Shown piece after piece: positions 47,811-59,130 of a stretch of DNA of 64,000 nucleotides (positions within the stretch are counted from its first letter, which is position 1; the number at the start of each line of letters is the position of its first letter). The notes beneath the pieces were generated by a model. That model searched no databases. It saw only the letters and a list, made by a program, of their open reading frames with translations, and had not been told where the DNA came from. Origin of the DNA: Hippophae tibetana (Eukaryota; Streptophyta; Magnoliopsida; Rosales; Elaeagnaceae); the NCBI GenBank assembly GCA_037013495.1, contig CM072804.1:34326501-34390500 (forward strand), in the 5' to 3' direction. The translations under genes were made by a program, and so were the position numbers.

Positions 47811-49692
47811 TAATGAGCAGAATCGGCATCGCCGATCGTGCCAATACTTTGGTTTTACATTTATAAAACTCTCGCAAGTGCACAAATCATTTCATAGAAA
47901 ATGATAAGTATACTCTCTTGGTCGATCTAAGGAATGAATGTATGTAGTTTTTTATTTATTCTTCAAACTTCTAAAAACGAAATTAAATCCTAAACATCCT
48001 GTCATGATATTTTGGAGTTTTGTGTTTTTAATCTAATAACATAAAAATAAACATAGATACAGATTCAATAAACATTTATGCAAATTTTATCATTTAGAAT
48101 AGTTGAGTATTTATGGATATAATAACTAAGTTAATTATGCTTGCTAATATTATTTAGGTTATTAAAGATATAAATTGATATTTATTGATTCTCTTTTTTT
48201 ATATGAATATTACCTTTGGTGGGGGTAGATATTCTTTGTTAACTAAACAAATCAATTAACACCAATGAGTAGGGTTGATAACTAATTTGATTAATTAAAT
48301 TAATTCTTCTTTTCTAAAAGAGTGAAAATGAACCATTTAAATGCCACCTTTGGTGGGGTTAGACAATTTAAACTTTATTCAAGGTGTCCAAATTAAACCT
48401 AAGAATTTAGTTATCCAAGTACTAACTTTCAAGTTTTAAAACCACTACTGAAAACATGTTGTCAATACATTTTCAGATAATAATTCTTATAAAAACTTTT
48501 GAAATAGAGCTTCACTCTAACTATCGGGCGATTGTATCAACAAATAAAAGAGCACTACTCTAAATCAGACCGAATAACTAAACCTTAAAATCTAATTTTA
48601 AGATTTAAGTTTGTAATGAAAAATAATATATTTCTCTCTAACATTCTTAATATAAAATCTTGAACAAAAACAAAATCAATTCATTTTAGAGATTTTTACC
48701 TATTTAATATTTCGCAAGCATAACAACGTTATTATTATATCATGTTTACAAACAGGCAGCAAAGTTAAATTTAATCACAGAAAAATTAAATATAACATGT
48801 AAGAATAAAGCATAAAAAATAACTATAAAGAAAATAAAATCCTTACAGTACTTTGATGTTATTCTTGTTGCTGGAAAACCTCCAAATGAAATTTGCACAC
48901 TCATTTATTGAATAAAAAAGCAAATAAATTACAAAAACATATTTAGTTCTTCTCAAAAAGAGAAGAACTCTAAAACTAAGAAAAACTAAAAACTAAGAAA
49001 TGGAGAGAAAGAAAGAGAGAAGAAGATGTGTTTTTAGGTATGATTTGAAGTGAAAAGAATGAGGGTATTTATAGGTGAGAAAGGGAAGAAAAAGTGGGTG
49101 AAAAAATGATTAAAAATGGAGAAAACGTGGAGTAGTGAATAATGATGTCATACTCTTGACGTCATAGTGGTGTGGGCGCGGCGGCGCATAGAGATGTGGT
49201 AGATGGGTGTAGAGGTGCACGCGGATGAGACAGATGGGTGTAGCGATGCGTGCGGAATGGAGTAGGGGTGCTCGCGAAACTGGGTGTGCTATGTGTGCGG
49301 ACTGGGTGTTGTGCTGGCATAGTGCGCGTGTTTCTCAGCGTGGCTGGGCGCGCTACGCGCGTTGGCCAGTGCGGTTGGGCGGCTGCGTGCGCGATTTCCT
49401 CCTTTTTGACCTTTTCACCCATTTTGTCCAATTTTTCCATCTTTTTTGACTTTTCCTCATTTAATTTATGAATATATTTGTAATGTATTGCTTCTGTTAT
49501 TTTTCTTTCAGTCTTTAAGTTACTTTTTAAGCAAAAATACCTAAAAAATAATAAAAATACCTGTGATTCCGAAAAATAGATTTATATAAATATATGATAA
49601 AATCATATATTTTTATATATATATATATATATATTTAATCAATTAACGTGCATAAAATCATTGTAATTTTAGTACTTTTTGAGCACTCATGA
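47811..49692 (-). repeat. 5' LTR of element A
   Basis: In plus-strand order it begins TAATGAGCAGAATCGGC and ends GAGCACTCATGA. About 100 bp longer than the 3' LTR, mostly because of extra GC-rich sequence around 49250-49400. A (TA)n run lies near 49610-49633. Confidence 0.92.
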
Positions 49693-50540
49693 GCATCCAC
49701 GTGACGTGCTTTGTGAGCTCTATTGTTTGCATTGTATCCACATGGCGTATTCTGATTGGTCCTTTATTAAAAAATTCACAAAAAAATTATTTTCATACCT
49801 TTTTACTAGAAGGTTCATATTTTAATATTTTTAACCCCAAAAATACCACCTATTGAATAAAATGAGTAAATATTAAGTAGAAAAGTACCCTAATGACTCT
49901 ACTTTCAAAGAGTCATTAGGTGAATTACTTGGTATTATGACTTTTAGTTCTAATTTTTTGAATTTGCTTTTAAATTCAATCTTATATTCTTGAGTATAAA
50001 TAATTGGTTTTACTCTTATAACCTTGTTAGGATATTTTAATTTTATATAATTATTTTAGATTTATTAATTTTTAGATTTAAAGAATTTTCTAAACTTACT
50101 ATTTTTAATAATTTTTTGATACCTATTAGAGCTTTATCTTCCCATATTTTATTAAGAAAAAAGTTTTTTTCTATTCTATATTTAATGAAATATTTTCTAA
50201 ATAAGGTTTTTGTTGGTTTGTGTCTATTTCACCACATTTTTGCTTTTTATGTTGTTGTATAAAAGTTTGGTTTGATACAATTATAGCTTTTCTTATTTTT
50301 GATACCTAAATAGTTTCACCATTTAATGTTGTTAGATATATTTTGTCTAAATATCGTGTAAAATGTTGATATATGGTAGGAGTACGAAATTATTCTCCTC
50401 CTATCATTATATTTGTGTCTTTTAAAACCTTATTTATATTTATTGTAGTATTATTAGCAATTCTTACAATTAAAGTTTTTGGTGTTTGTTTTTAGTGTTC
50501 TTTTAGGAATACATATTATCTTGGTACACACATACTAGCT

Positions 50541-50580
50541 CTTGTGTGTGTGTGTGTGTGTCTATATATATATATATGCA
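50541..50580. repeat. (TG)n(TA)n microsatellite inside the EPRV2 protease motif
   Basis: The minus strand reads GCATATATATATATATAG followed by a run of ACAC and AGAGCTAGTATGTG. EPRV1 has GCATATGTAGATACAAGA and then TCTAATATGTG at the same place. The flanks match exactly enough to show the repeat grew at the D-T-G active-site codons. Confidence 0.9.
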
Positions 50581-52079
50581 CGTAAACGATAGTTGTCACA
50601 ACCTTTAAATCTCAGTCATACCTTAATTTATGAACTATTTTGATTTGTAATACTATACAAATCATTTATCTTTTAATGAAGAGTACCCATATTCTGGATT
50701 GGTTATTTTCTCCAATAGATAAATACTGTAAGTATCATTTATATCTCATTCCTTAATTCTATTTCGATTTTTTTTTCAAAATTTATATATTATAAATGTC
50801 TTTTAATTTTTTATATTTTTATTTGTAAGGTTTTATATTACATCCATATTTTCTTGAAATTTTAAATTCTCTTGTATCACAATAGATTTTATTATTTCTT
50901 CTTATTTGTTTATACTCTTGTCTTTGTTGACATTTAGTAATTATCCATCTTTTAATGCTTCTTATTCTTCCTCATCGTATATTTGGTATGGTTTTCCTAT
51001 TTCTTTGGTTCCAACCTTCTATTAAGGTTTTATATATCGTTCTAGGTAATTTTTGAAAAAACATTTCCTTATAAATTTCCATTATAAATTGTGGTAATTT
51101 ATGGTAATATATTTCATATTCACAAATAAAAGAATATATGTAACACATATTAAAAATTTTCATATTTGTTAAATACCATTTGGCTTCATTAATTTTCATT
51201 TTCACTAGATTAAGTGATAGTTCTTCCTTTATCTTTTCCATTAAATTTCTTGTATATTTCATGTACTATTATATCTAAATATTATCTTCCTATGAGAGCA
51301 TTCCCCTTGCATTAATAAATATTATTGGTCTATTGAATTTGAAAACCAAAATTTAAAATTTCCTATCATTTTGTGAGCTACTAAAACTCTACAAGTTGAA
51401 GGGTTTGATTGTGTAGTTTGAGGGATTTATATGAGTACACATTGTGTAGTTTGAAAAGTTTGTACGAATACACTCATACCACTATCCCACTTATCTAAAG
51501 CTTTTTTTCCTATCTCTTATACAATCTAGATATAAAAGATTATATCTATAATTTTCATAGAGCTTGAATTCTGGTAGAATGCTACCTCCAGTTCCCTAAT
51601 ATAGTCCTTCTATTTTGGATGATTGTCTTCTTTTATTGGAAGTATTAGGTTCTCTTGACCTTTATCTATTTATGTCTTCCTTATGTGGGCTAGATGTTTC
51701 TTCTTGGTAAGGAACAGATAATGAAATTGGTTGTATATGACCTTTTGTGGTTATGATTTCTGGTTCATAATTAGTTTCACTGCTTACTATCATATCATCT
51801 TCCTCTTTGCTCGTACAAAGTTCCTCATTATAATATTTTTCTAGTTCTTCATCGGTTAAAGTTAACAAAGTTACTAATTTTTCTATATCCCTTTTTTAGG
51901 GTGTATAAATTGTTCTTCTAATTCTTTTCTATATTCCATTTAATTAAAATTATATCTTTTTTTTAGATTTTTTTTTTCATTTTTTCTTCTCTCATTTATA
52001 AGTATTAGGACATCTGATCATCTATATGGTTCTTCCTTTATTCCTTCTAAGCGATCATATATATGACCTATAATATCAT

Positions 52080-52107
52080 TGTTTATATATATATATATAT
52101 ATATATC
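52080..52107. repeat. (TA)n microsatellite
   Basis: Run of TA dinucleotides within the EPRV2 movement-protein region. Confidence 0.9.
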
Positions 52108-52546
52108 TTTTCTTAGTTCTGTAAATTCTATATTTACATTTTGTTGTAATTTATTATAACTACATTCCATTATTTTCCTTAATAATTCTTTTTATGTTTC
52201 AATTATATATTGTAGATACTTCGTGTTTGATTTTTGGACTAAGTCCATTTCTTTTGTTAGAAATCTTAAAACCTTTATTAATGTTATTTGATTTTTTGTT
52301 ATGTCCACATGCTCCATTCTATTTCTAATTGCATATTTTTTAATCTATTTTTAAATATTATTTTCTTAATAATATAACATTATGAACCAATGCTTTTATT
52401 ATTTGAACTTCTTGCTTTAATTCAGTGATTTATTTTTCTTTATTAGAAGTTTCTTTTTTAGATTTTATAAATGTAAACTTTGCTATGTTACTATTTCTTG
52501 TTATATTACTTTTTGTTAGGAGTGGTTTTTCTTTGGTATGTAAATA

Positions 52547-54527
52547 CTATTTGTTGTATGTTTTACAACACACAAAAATGTGCAAGTATACATGGTCACA
52601 AGTAATAAAATTTGTAAGTAAAGTATCGTTCCCACGGAGATTTGTAAGTATATTTTATTGATTACTAAAATTATCTCAATCTGATTTTATTCAAAACGTA
52701 CGTTGATTGTCACAAATGTAAGAAAAGAGTTAAAACAAAATAAAAGAAATCTAGGATTGCAATTTTTCACCAAATTAATCAACTCAAATCATTTTATTTT
52801 CTTTTGATTTATATTTTTTAGTACATTTAATTTGTCAACCGAAAACTTCTAATTTTATTCATACATCTCTTCCGAGCTCCGTACAAACACACCTCGTTAA
52901 ATTAATTCACTATATCTCTATGAGAATTAAATTCACCGAAATTCATTACGTTTTAAGTTTTCAAATGGCCACACATACAATTAGGGTATATTCCTATCCT
53001 TCATCATACATGTCATTCTATTTACGAGCAATATACACACGAATGCCTCTTCCAAGTTTATTCATGTGTCACAGATCGTTTCGATAAGATTCGTAAATAA
53101 TCAAAAAGCATTAAGCACAAAATAGAACGAACAAATCGAACGTCTTATAAATCTATCAAAAATAATTAAAATAAAAGCATCATAAATTTAGATCAAATGC
53201 AACCCTAGAAAAATTAAACTACTTCATAAAATAAAAATAAAAATTACAACACCTACAGAAAATTAAGATGAAGAAGAAGGAAAATTAAAACAACACTTAG
53301 AAGAAATATTTGGCACACGCAGAACACAACAAAAGCCAAAAATGGCTTCTGCGTGTTCCACAGCCAACACACAAACACCCCAAAAATTACAAACTAAAAA
53401 AAAAATTCCTAAAACTATCATCTTATCTCCTATTTATACCCAAAAATAATACATCTAAAATATTACATTTTTTATTTTATTTTTTTAATAAAACGCGTAA
53501 TAATTTTTTATCGAAAAATTAAATAACGCGTATCGAAAATCGAATCGAAAATTCACGCGTGAGACAGGGGTGCCGATTCTGCATTTTTTAATTTCTTTAT
53601 GCGTGCCACGTGTCAGCGTCTGATTCGCTGAAAGGAATTAACGCGGACACGTGGCAGCTTCTCATTGGTCGTTGGAAACGGCGCCGGTGACAAAAAGGAA
53701 CGGAGAAAACGGCCACATACGGGCGCGATCCTGCGCTTTCGCGCTCATCGTATCATGCCACGTGTCGTTACATGATTCACTGAAAAATATAGTGGGACAC
53801 GTGGCAGCTTCTGATTTGAGGAAAGCATTCAGAGTGAACACGTGGCAGCTTCTGATTGGAGGAAAAACCGGTTGTACGCAGAGATCGCCGCACGGGATCA
53901 GAGGCGCGCGTACGTGGGGGATAGAGGCTAACGCGTCAGAAAAGTGGGTCCCACCTGCACGCCGGCCTGCGCGGCAGGTGGGCTCCACTCGGGCGCCGAG
54001 CTGCGTAAACAATTCTGCACCCACGCGATCTGGTCGGGCGTGAATGGCACTCGCGGATCTCAGCCGTTTCTTCTTTGATCGGACGGTCCACGTTTCGCGC
54101 GTGCATGTTGGCGCGTGGTCTTCTCACCTGAGCAGAAATTTAAACTTTTTAATTAATTGGATTTTGGCCCACAAATTTATTTCAAATTACATTTTCAACT
54201 TTCTTTAATTACAGTTTAGCCCTTTTCTAATTTAAATTAAATTTTTTAAACTTTTAATAATTAAAATCAAGCCCGAATTTAATTTAAATTATATTTTTGA
54301 CTTTTATAAATTGTAATTAAATACTATTTTATTTGAAATTATATTTTTGGACCCAAATTTGCAATTAATTAAGTTTTTCGATACAAATTATTTAATTTTA
54401 TTAAAATATATAAAAAACCGTAAATACTAATTTATTAAACTAAAATTAACTAAAAACATTGAAAACATAGCAATTATAATTAATAAAATAGGTGAAAATA
54501 ACTATATAAAATACAGTTATCACTATT
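52547..54527 (-). mobile_element. Solo LTR C inserted in EPRV2
   Basis: A 1971-bp LTR runs from TGTTGTATG (52552) to GTTATCA (54522), with the perfect 5-bp target duplication CTATT on both sides (52547-52551 and 54523-54527). EPRV2 is continuous when it is removed. Near its left end it carries GTGCAAGTATACATGGTCAC and GTATCGTTCCCACGGAGAT, the U5-type motif of plant gypsy LTRs, which suggests minus orientation. It contains a GC-rich block (53540-54130) unlike anything else in the window. The long frames in that block are by-products of low stop-codon frequency. Confidence 0.93.
53605..53846. promoter_or_regulatory. Cluster of five G-boxes in inverted pairs
   Basis: CACGTG occurs at 53607, 53648, 53759, 53798 and 53839. 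The extended forms are GCCACGTGTC (53605), GACACGTGGC (53646), GCCACGTGTC (53757), GACACGTGGC (53796) and AACACGTGGC (53837). So two inverted pairs are about 40 bp apart, plus one extra copy. GACACGTGGCAGCTTCT or the near-identical form recurs three times. These cores match plant bZIP/bHLH sites (G-box/ABRE). Function is inferred from motif only. Confidence 0.8.
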
Positions 54528-55390
54528 CTTGAGATATTTCAAAATTTGTCAATATTTATTGTTTTATTAATTGAAGAAATTCTTTGAATATTTTGTCAAT
54601 TTTTATGAATTTATTTTGTTCATAGATTGAACTATTATGACTATTTTTGTTAATGAATATCCTACTATATTGTGTATTAAAAATGAATGATTTTATTTCT
54701 TTATTAAGTCTCATCTTTCAAATTCATAAGTTAAATTTAATACTTGGTTTAAATTTTTATCATGAATATTAATAATAAACCTAGGGTATTATGTGAATTT
54801 TAATTTTTGGTATCCTAAATTACCATTGATCATTCATAGTAGAGTATCTTTCCTATTTATTAATCTATTATGTAGCAATGTTATTTTTATTGGTGTATCT
54901 ATTACTTCCCTTAAATGAACTTGTATTAATATTTGGATTCCTTCTAAATAGATGTATCTAATTTTTTCTTTATACTTTTGGAGAATTTTTTATAATTTTT
55001 TTTATAATGATTTTCTTACCAATTAATGGTATATTAATTATACATTATTTTTGTATATGTAATATTAATACTCATTTTTTTTATTACTTATTTCATAATA
55101 AACGAAATCTTTTATTGAGAATAATTTCATTAATGATGAAAATGATGGATCTTTAAACCCATCTCTTTCTTTAAGATTTAATTTTTATTTTTTAAATTTC
55201 TTCAATTTTTTTATTAATTACCATTTTTTGTGAAAGACATACTAATATGACTTCTATTTCAAATTTTAATATTCATTGATTTCTTATCCTTTCTTAATTA
55301 CTCATTATTTCTTCTATTTTTTTTATGAAAGGTTATTATTTACTTTCGTTAGATTTATCTTTTATTATATTTTATCGGTATTTTAATTTT
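54528..55390 (-). pseudogene. EPRV2, part 1: movement-protein N-terminal region
   Basis: The reverse strand of 54740-55250 aligns with EPRV1 18890-19400, including GGTAATTA(A/G), AAAGAT(C/T)(C/T)ATCATT and TTTATTATGAAATAAGTAAT blocks. No frame is open. Similarity fades beyond about 55250, so the outer limit is approximate. Confidence 0.75.
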
Positions 55391-55559
55391 TTTTTTTAAA
55401 TTTTAAGAGTGTTTTTAAAAATACCTTAAAATTTAAAGATATTTTAAATGTTATTTTTTGAAATAAATTATTACGTATAAGTAAGGCATAGTGGGCGCAC
55501 TTCCGATAGAGAAACTTATTCATATAAAGTGCAAAATAATAAAAAAAACATTTCCATCA
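55391..55559. other. Flank of EPRV2
   Basis: Short non-coding stretch with one less AT-rich island near 55480-55520. Nothing recognised. Confidence 0.4.
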
Positions 55560-56510
55560 TTATTAGATAAATATGTAATAAAAATAATATAATTAAAATA
55601 AATATAAATTTTTATGTAAATTATATATGTAAAATATGTGTGTATATATAACTATTTAATAGTTTAACATAAATAAAAAATAAAAAAATTAAGCCACTAA
55701 TATATATAAAAAATACTATTGATCAAAATAATAACATTACAAAAATAAAGATATAATAACTTTTTGATAAAAATTAACTACTAAATTATATGACATATAT
55801 GTTTAACTTTTATATTTTTGTATTTTAAATATTACATTTTAAAAAATATAACTTAACTGAAAAGTAAAATGTTTTTTTAATGTGATCAAAAATATATATT
55901 TTAAGAACCAAGTTAAGATTTATGCATAAATTTTTTAAAATTTGATGACTAAATTATAGGTTTTAAAATTGAGGAACCTAAATATGAAGTTTTAAAAGTT
56001 TGAGACTATATGGTAAGTTTTAAAATTTTGTAAACTTATGTGTCAATTTAGTTAAAATTTAAAGGCTAATTAATACACTTTAATTCTAAATTCTTATAAC
56101 TACATTAGGTGCTAATTAATACTTATTTATTTAATATTATTTTTTTGAGAATTTTACTTTTAAAATTAAAATATGGTGCATATATAATTAAATTTGAAAT
56201 TTTTGAATATATTTTTATTTTGTGCATATATAACAACATTATCAATCTAACTTAAGATTTAAAAAGATGAGTTGTACTACTTTTTACATTAATTAAGATG
56301 TATTTATTATAGTTGTAAGTATTGCCTTTTTATTGTAATAATTGGTTTAGATAATATATATAATTAATATTTAAAAAAAATATTTAAATATAATTTTAGA
56401 CAATATATTATAAAAAAATAAAGAACATAGTTAAGACTCGATGTAAAACATACTTAAGACTCGATGTAAAATTGAGTTTTAATTTTTTTAAGATATCTTT
56501 GTTTATTTAT
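55560..56510. repeat. Segmental direct duplication, copy 1
   Basis: Collinear with 58080-59750 apart from the hAT-like insertion there. Shared blocks include TTTAATAGTTTAACATAAAT, TACTTATTTATTTA, ATATTTTTATTTTGTG and AAAAAGATGAGTT. It contains its own small duplication AAGACTCGATGTAAAA (56434 and 56457). Non-coding. Confidence 0.85.
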
Positions 56511-56681
56511 ATGTATTTTTAATAATATTTAAAAAAAAACTAATATAACTCCCTTTCAATAATCTTATTTTAATTTTAACATATTACATATATTTTTTAA
56601 TATATGTGAAGGATTATATAAGAATAAGAATAGTAAAAAGGGATTATTTTATTACATTTTTTTAATATTTTTTATTAAATT

Positions 56682-56789
56682 ATTAATTATTAATTAAATT
56701 TATTTAAAAATAAAATTAACTGATTAAAACATAGAGATATCTAGATAAGTCAAAAGCGTCCCTATAAATCTCAACTCCATTTCCTTCCT
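56682..56789. repeat. Dispersed repeat, right copy
   Basis: Same orientation as 31600-31745 and missing about 35 bases in the middle. Shared words include AGAGATATCTAGATAAG and CCATTTCCTTC. Confidence 0.8.
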
Positions 56790-57618
56790 TATCTTTTCCA
56801 GAAATTATAAGTTGTTTTTATACAGTGATATAGTATTTTAGGTTAATAAAATTTAAGATTAGTAAAAACTAAATTAAAAAATAAATGCCCAATAAAAAAT
56901 AGAAAGAAAAAGTAATTTAATTAATTAAAAATATGCTTTAAAAGTAATAAATAACACATCTTTCTTTACTTATCTATCTTACAAATTTTGGATGTGCATA
57001 TAATTAATAGGTAGTATTCATTATATTATTTTTAGAATATATTGTTTATTAATTAAATTATTTTCTCTCTCTAACTCCTATTTATTTTTTATTTTTTAAA
57101 GAAAAAACTATATTAATTTTGAATTTTATTCACCAAAAATATCATATTATTACATACTCTAAGAATAATAAATAATTTATCATATATATAAATTCACGTG
57201 TTTAATTTAATTAAAATAGTATTATTTTCGCTATTTTTTTTCTTCTTTATTATATTAATATCTATTTTTTAAAACGATAAAAATATATTTTTTTATTTGT
57301 CACGTTACTTTTATGAAAAGTAAAGTGTTTTTATTCATTTTTAAAATTTATATTAAACTAAATATATTATAAAACTAATAAAATATTATCTTCCAATAAC
57401 CTTATCCCTTAATTAACAATTACTATTAAATTATTACTTAATTATTTTATTATCTAACTTCTTATACTTTATATATAATCAATAATTGATACATTATTTA
57501 GAATATATAATAACACTATTCTTTTTAGTAAAGTATTACAATTAAATGATATATTATTTAAAATATATAATAATATTATTAAAATTAAATAAGAATATGT
57601 ATATATATATATATATCA

Positions 57619-57780
57619 ATTAATGTGTGAATTTTAAAATTATATGTAAAGTTAAAATATAAAAAAGTATTTGAATTGAGAGCAAACTTATTAACAAAAA
57701 TTAATGTGAGAATTTTAAAATTATAAGTAAAGTTAAAATATAAAAAGTAATTGAATTGGGAGGAAATTTATTAACAACAA
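57619..57780. repeat. Tandem duplication, about 82-bp unit
   Basis: AATTAATGTG(T/A)GAATTTTAA starts at 57619 and again at 57701. Each unit continues with GTAAAGTTAAAATATAAAAA and ends TTATTAACAA. Confidence 0.88.
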
Positions 57781-58122
57781 TTATATTATAATACTTGAAA
57801 TAGGGAATGTAAAATGGGAAATGAGAACTCGTATTTTATAATACGAGGTATGATAAAAATAAAGATTTTATTTATTGTTTTGTTTTTTAAAATTATATAC
57901 TATATTTTAATAAATATATAGTTATTTTATATTTAATTATATTTAAATTCAAACTAATCATAAGTAACATATTATATATTATATATTTTATCACTAAGTT
58001 ATGCTTTTATTTTATTAAAACATTAATAATTTTTTAAAATAATTATTTAAAGTATTTATTTAAATTTTAAAAATTTAAATTTTATTTTATAATAAAATAA
58101 TATAATTAATTTTAGTATAAAA

Positions 58123-58127
<5 letters not shown>

Positions 58128-58178
<51 letters not shown>
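58128..58178. repeat. (TA)n microsatellite
   Basis: About 50 bases of TA dinucleotide. The matching place in copy 1 (about 55620-55650) has only short TATATAT words. Confidence 0.95.
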
Positions 58179-58182
<4 letters not shown>

Positions 58183-58279
58183 AATTATATATATAAGTTT
58201 TTAATAGTTTAACATAAATAAAAATAATATCAAAAAAATTAAACCACTAATCTATAAATGAAAAAAATAGCATTGATCA

Positions 58280-59130
58280 AGGTTGTTTAAAAATAAACCG
58301 ATCTAATATAACCAAAACGATCTAACCCAATATAACCCAACCGATATTATAGGTTTTTCTCATATTTGATTGGTTTGGATTTAAATACTGTAGAATCAAT
58401 TCATTATAGGTTGTATGATTCTTAAAGTTGAAATTTTCACAATAATTGATTCAACCTATCAGTATATTATATTATATATCTTTTATTTTTAATTTATTAT
58501 AATAATTTTATTTAATAAAAATTTAAAAAATATAATAAAACTAATAATTTTTTTCTCTACCCAGTTCATACTAATATAATTCACATTTCTAAATTTCAAT
58601 TAATCTTTTCAATTCTTTACTCTAACCCAATAACCCTATCTAATTTCTTAGTCCTAAATCACCAACATAGAAAAGAGTAAGCCGTAGATACTCTGTTTTT
58701 TATATTTTTATTGTTTAAATTAAACTCTTATTCATGTATGCAATCTATACTTAAATTTATATAAAATTAAATAATAAATATTTATGTTAGTTTTTGTGCT
58801 ATATAGAATTGAAACATGATCTTTGTTTATTGATTGTTTGGAAAAATTTAAAATTCTTTTATGTCTAAATTTTAATCAATTACTAAAGAATAAAATTTAA
58901 TGCAAAATTTGTTTAGTTTTTTTAAAAATATTTTTAAAAAAATACATCGATTGTAAAAAAAAAAAAAACTAAAACACAAAATCCGATCAATTCAATCCAA
59001 AGGGTTTGATTTTGTTTGCTTTTTTAGGTTTTATTAGATCATATTACTTCTTATTTTTTTGGAATCGACATTATTGGTTTGATTTCAATTTTAGCACAAA
59101 TTCGAACCAATCCATGGTATGCACACCCAT
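58280..59130. mobile_element. hAT-like non-autonomous element with an empty-site paralogue
   Basis: Copy 1 reads ATTGATCAAAATAATAACA where copy 2 reads ATTGATCAA, then this element, then ATTATCGATCTAAATAAA. The ends AAGGTTGTTTA and (reverse complement) ATGGGTGTGCA are weak inverted repeats. Subterminal sequence has CCGATCTAA and GATTGGTTTGGAT-type words, as in the MITE at 25.4 kb. No transposase frame. Confidence 0.65.

Larger units (their letters stand above)
38157..49692 (-). mobile_element. Ty3/gypsy element A, Athila/Tat-like, 11.5 kb
   Basis: Flanked by GCATC at 38152-38156 and 49693-49697. Read on the minus strand: 5' LTR 49692-47811, tRNA-Asp-type primer site, two gag-like regions, RT/RNase H, integrase, a 2-kb non-coding 3' region, polypurine tract and 3' LTR 39931-38157. 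Large LTRs, the tRNA-Asp primer, the long 3' region and the wording of gag and integrase fit the Athila/Tat branch. Protease and the first part of RT are deleted and all genes are broken. The two LTRs are clearly similar but differ by indels, so the insertion is moderately old. Confidence 0.93.
35228..49920 (-). mobile_element. Solo LTR B inserted in EPRV2, itself split by two insertions
   Basis: Begins TGATGATC at 35233 and ends GAGTCA at 49915, with the 5-bp target duplication TTAGG on each side (35228-35232 and 49916-49920). Its own sequence is 35233-35655, 37263-38156 and 49698-49915, about 1.5 kb in total. The pararetrovirus RT reads continuously across it once it is removed. The TCGCAAC...GTTCCCACAGAGA motif near its plus-strand left end corresponds to the U5 side in related families, so it probably lies on the minus strand. 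No internal coding region, hence a solo LTR. Confidence 0.85.
49921..52551 (-). pseudogene. EPRV2, part 2: start of RT, protease, coat protein and movement-protein region
   Basis: Minus strand, continuing upstream of part 3 in viral order. RT start at 50050-49921 aligns with EPRV1 21735-21850. The protease active-site region at about 50580-50520 is disrupted by a dinucleotide expansion. The 96-codon piece 51262-50972 (NLVKMKINEAKWYLTNMKIF) aligns with EPRV1 20270-20460. Between about 50760 and 50830 roughly 250 bases including the zinc knuckle are missing relative to EPRV1. An acidic piece at 51868-51662 (TDEELEKYYNEELCTSKEED) precedes it in viral order. Confidence 0.82.
56511..58079. other. 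AT-rich non-coding DNA
   Basis: Holds the right copy of the dispersed repeat (56682-56789) and a tandem duplication with a roughly 82-bp unit. No gene recognised. Confidence 0.4.

Noticed and set aside
49162-49471. Three overlapping frames of 70-90 codons, with similar ones at 39457-39723 and 36825-37037
   Set aside because: They sit at the same place in the three family A LTRs, in the GC-rich part. Open in several frames and not conserved in sequence between copies.
53651-54043. Long overlapping frames on both strands (130 and 120 codons) that look like genes
   Set aside because: They lie wholly inside solo LTR C, in its GC-rich block where stops are rare. Composition is Arg/Ala/Pro-rich with no domain, and both strands are open at once.
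32160-55390. Treating the 32-35 kb and 50-55 kb viral pieces as separate integrations
   Set aside because: The break points fit together through the TTAGG and CTATT target duplications and align continuously with EPRV1, so they are one integration split by later insertions.
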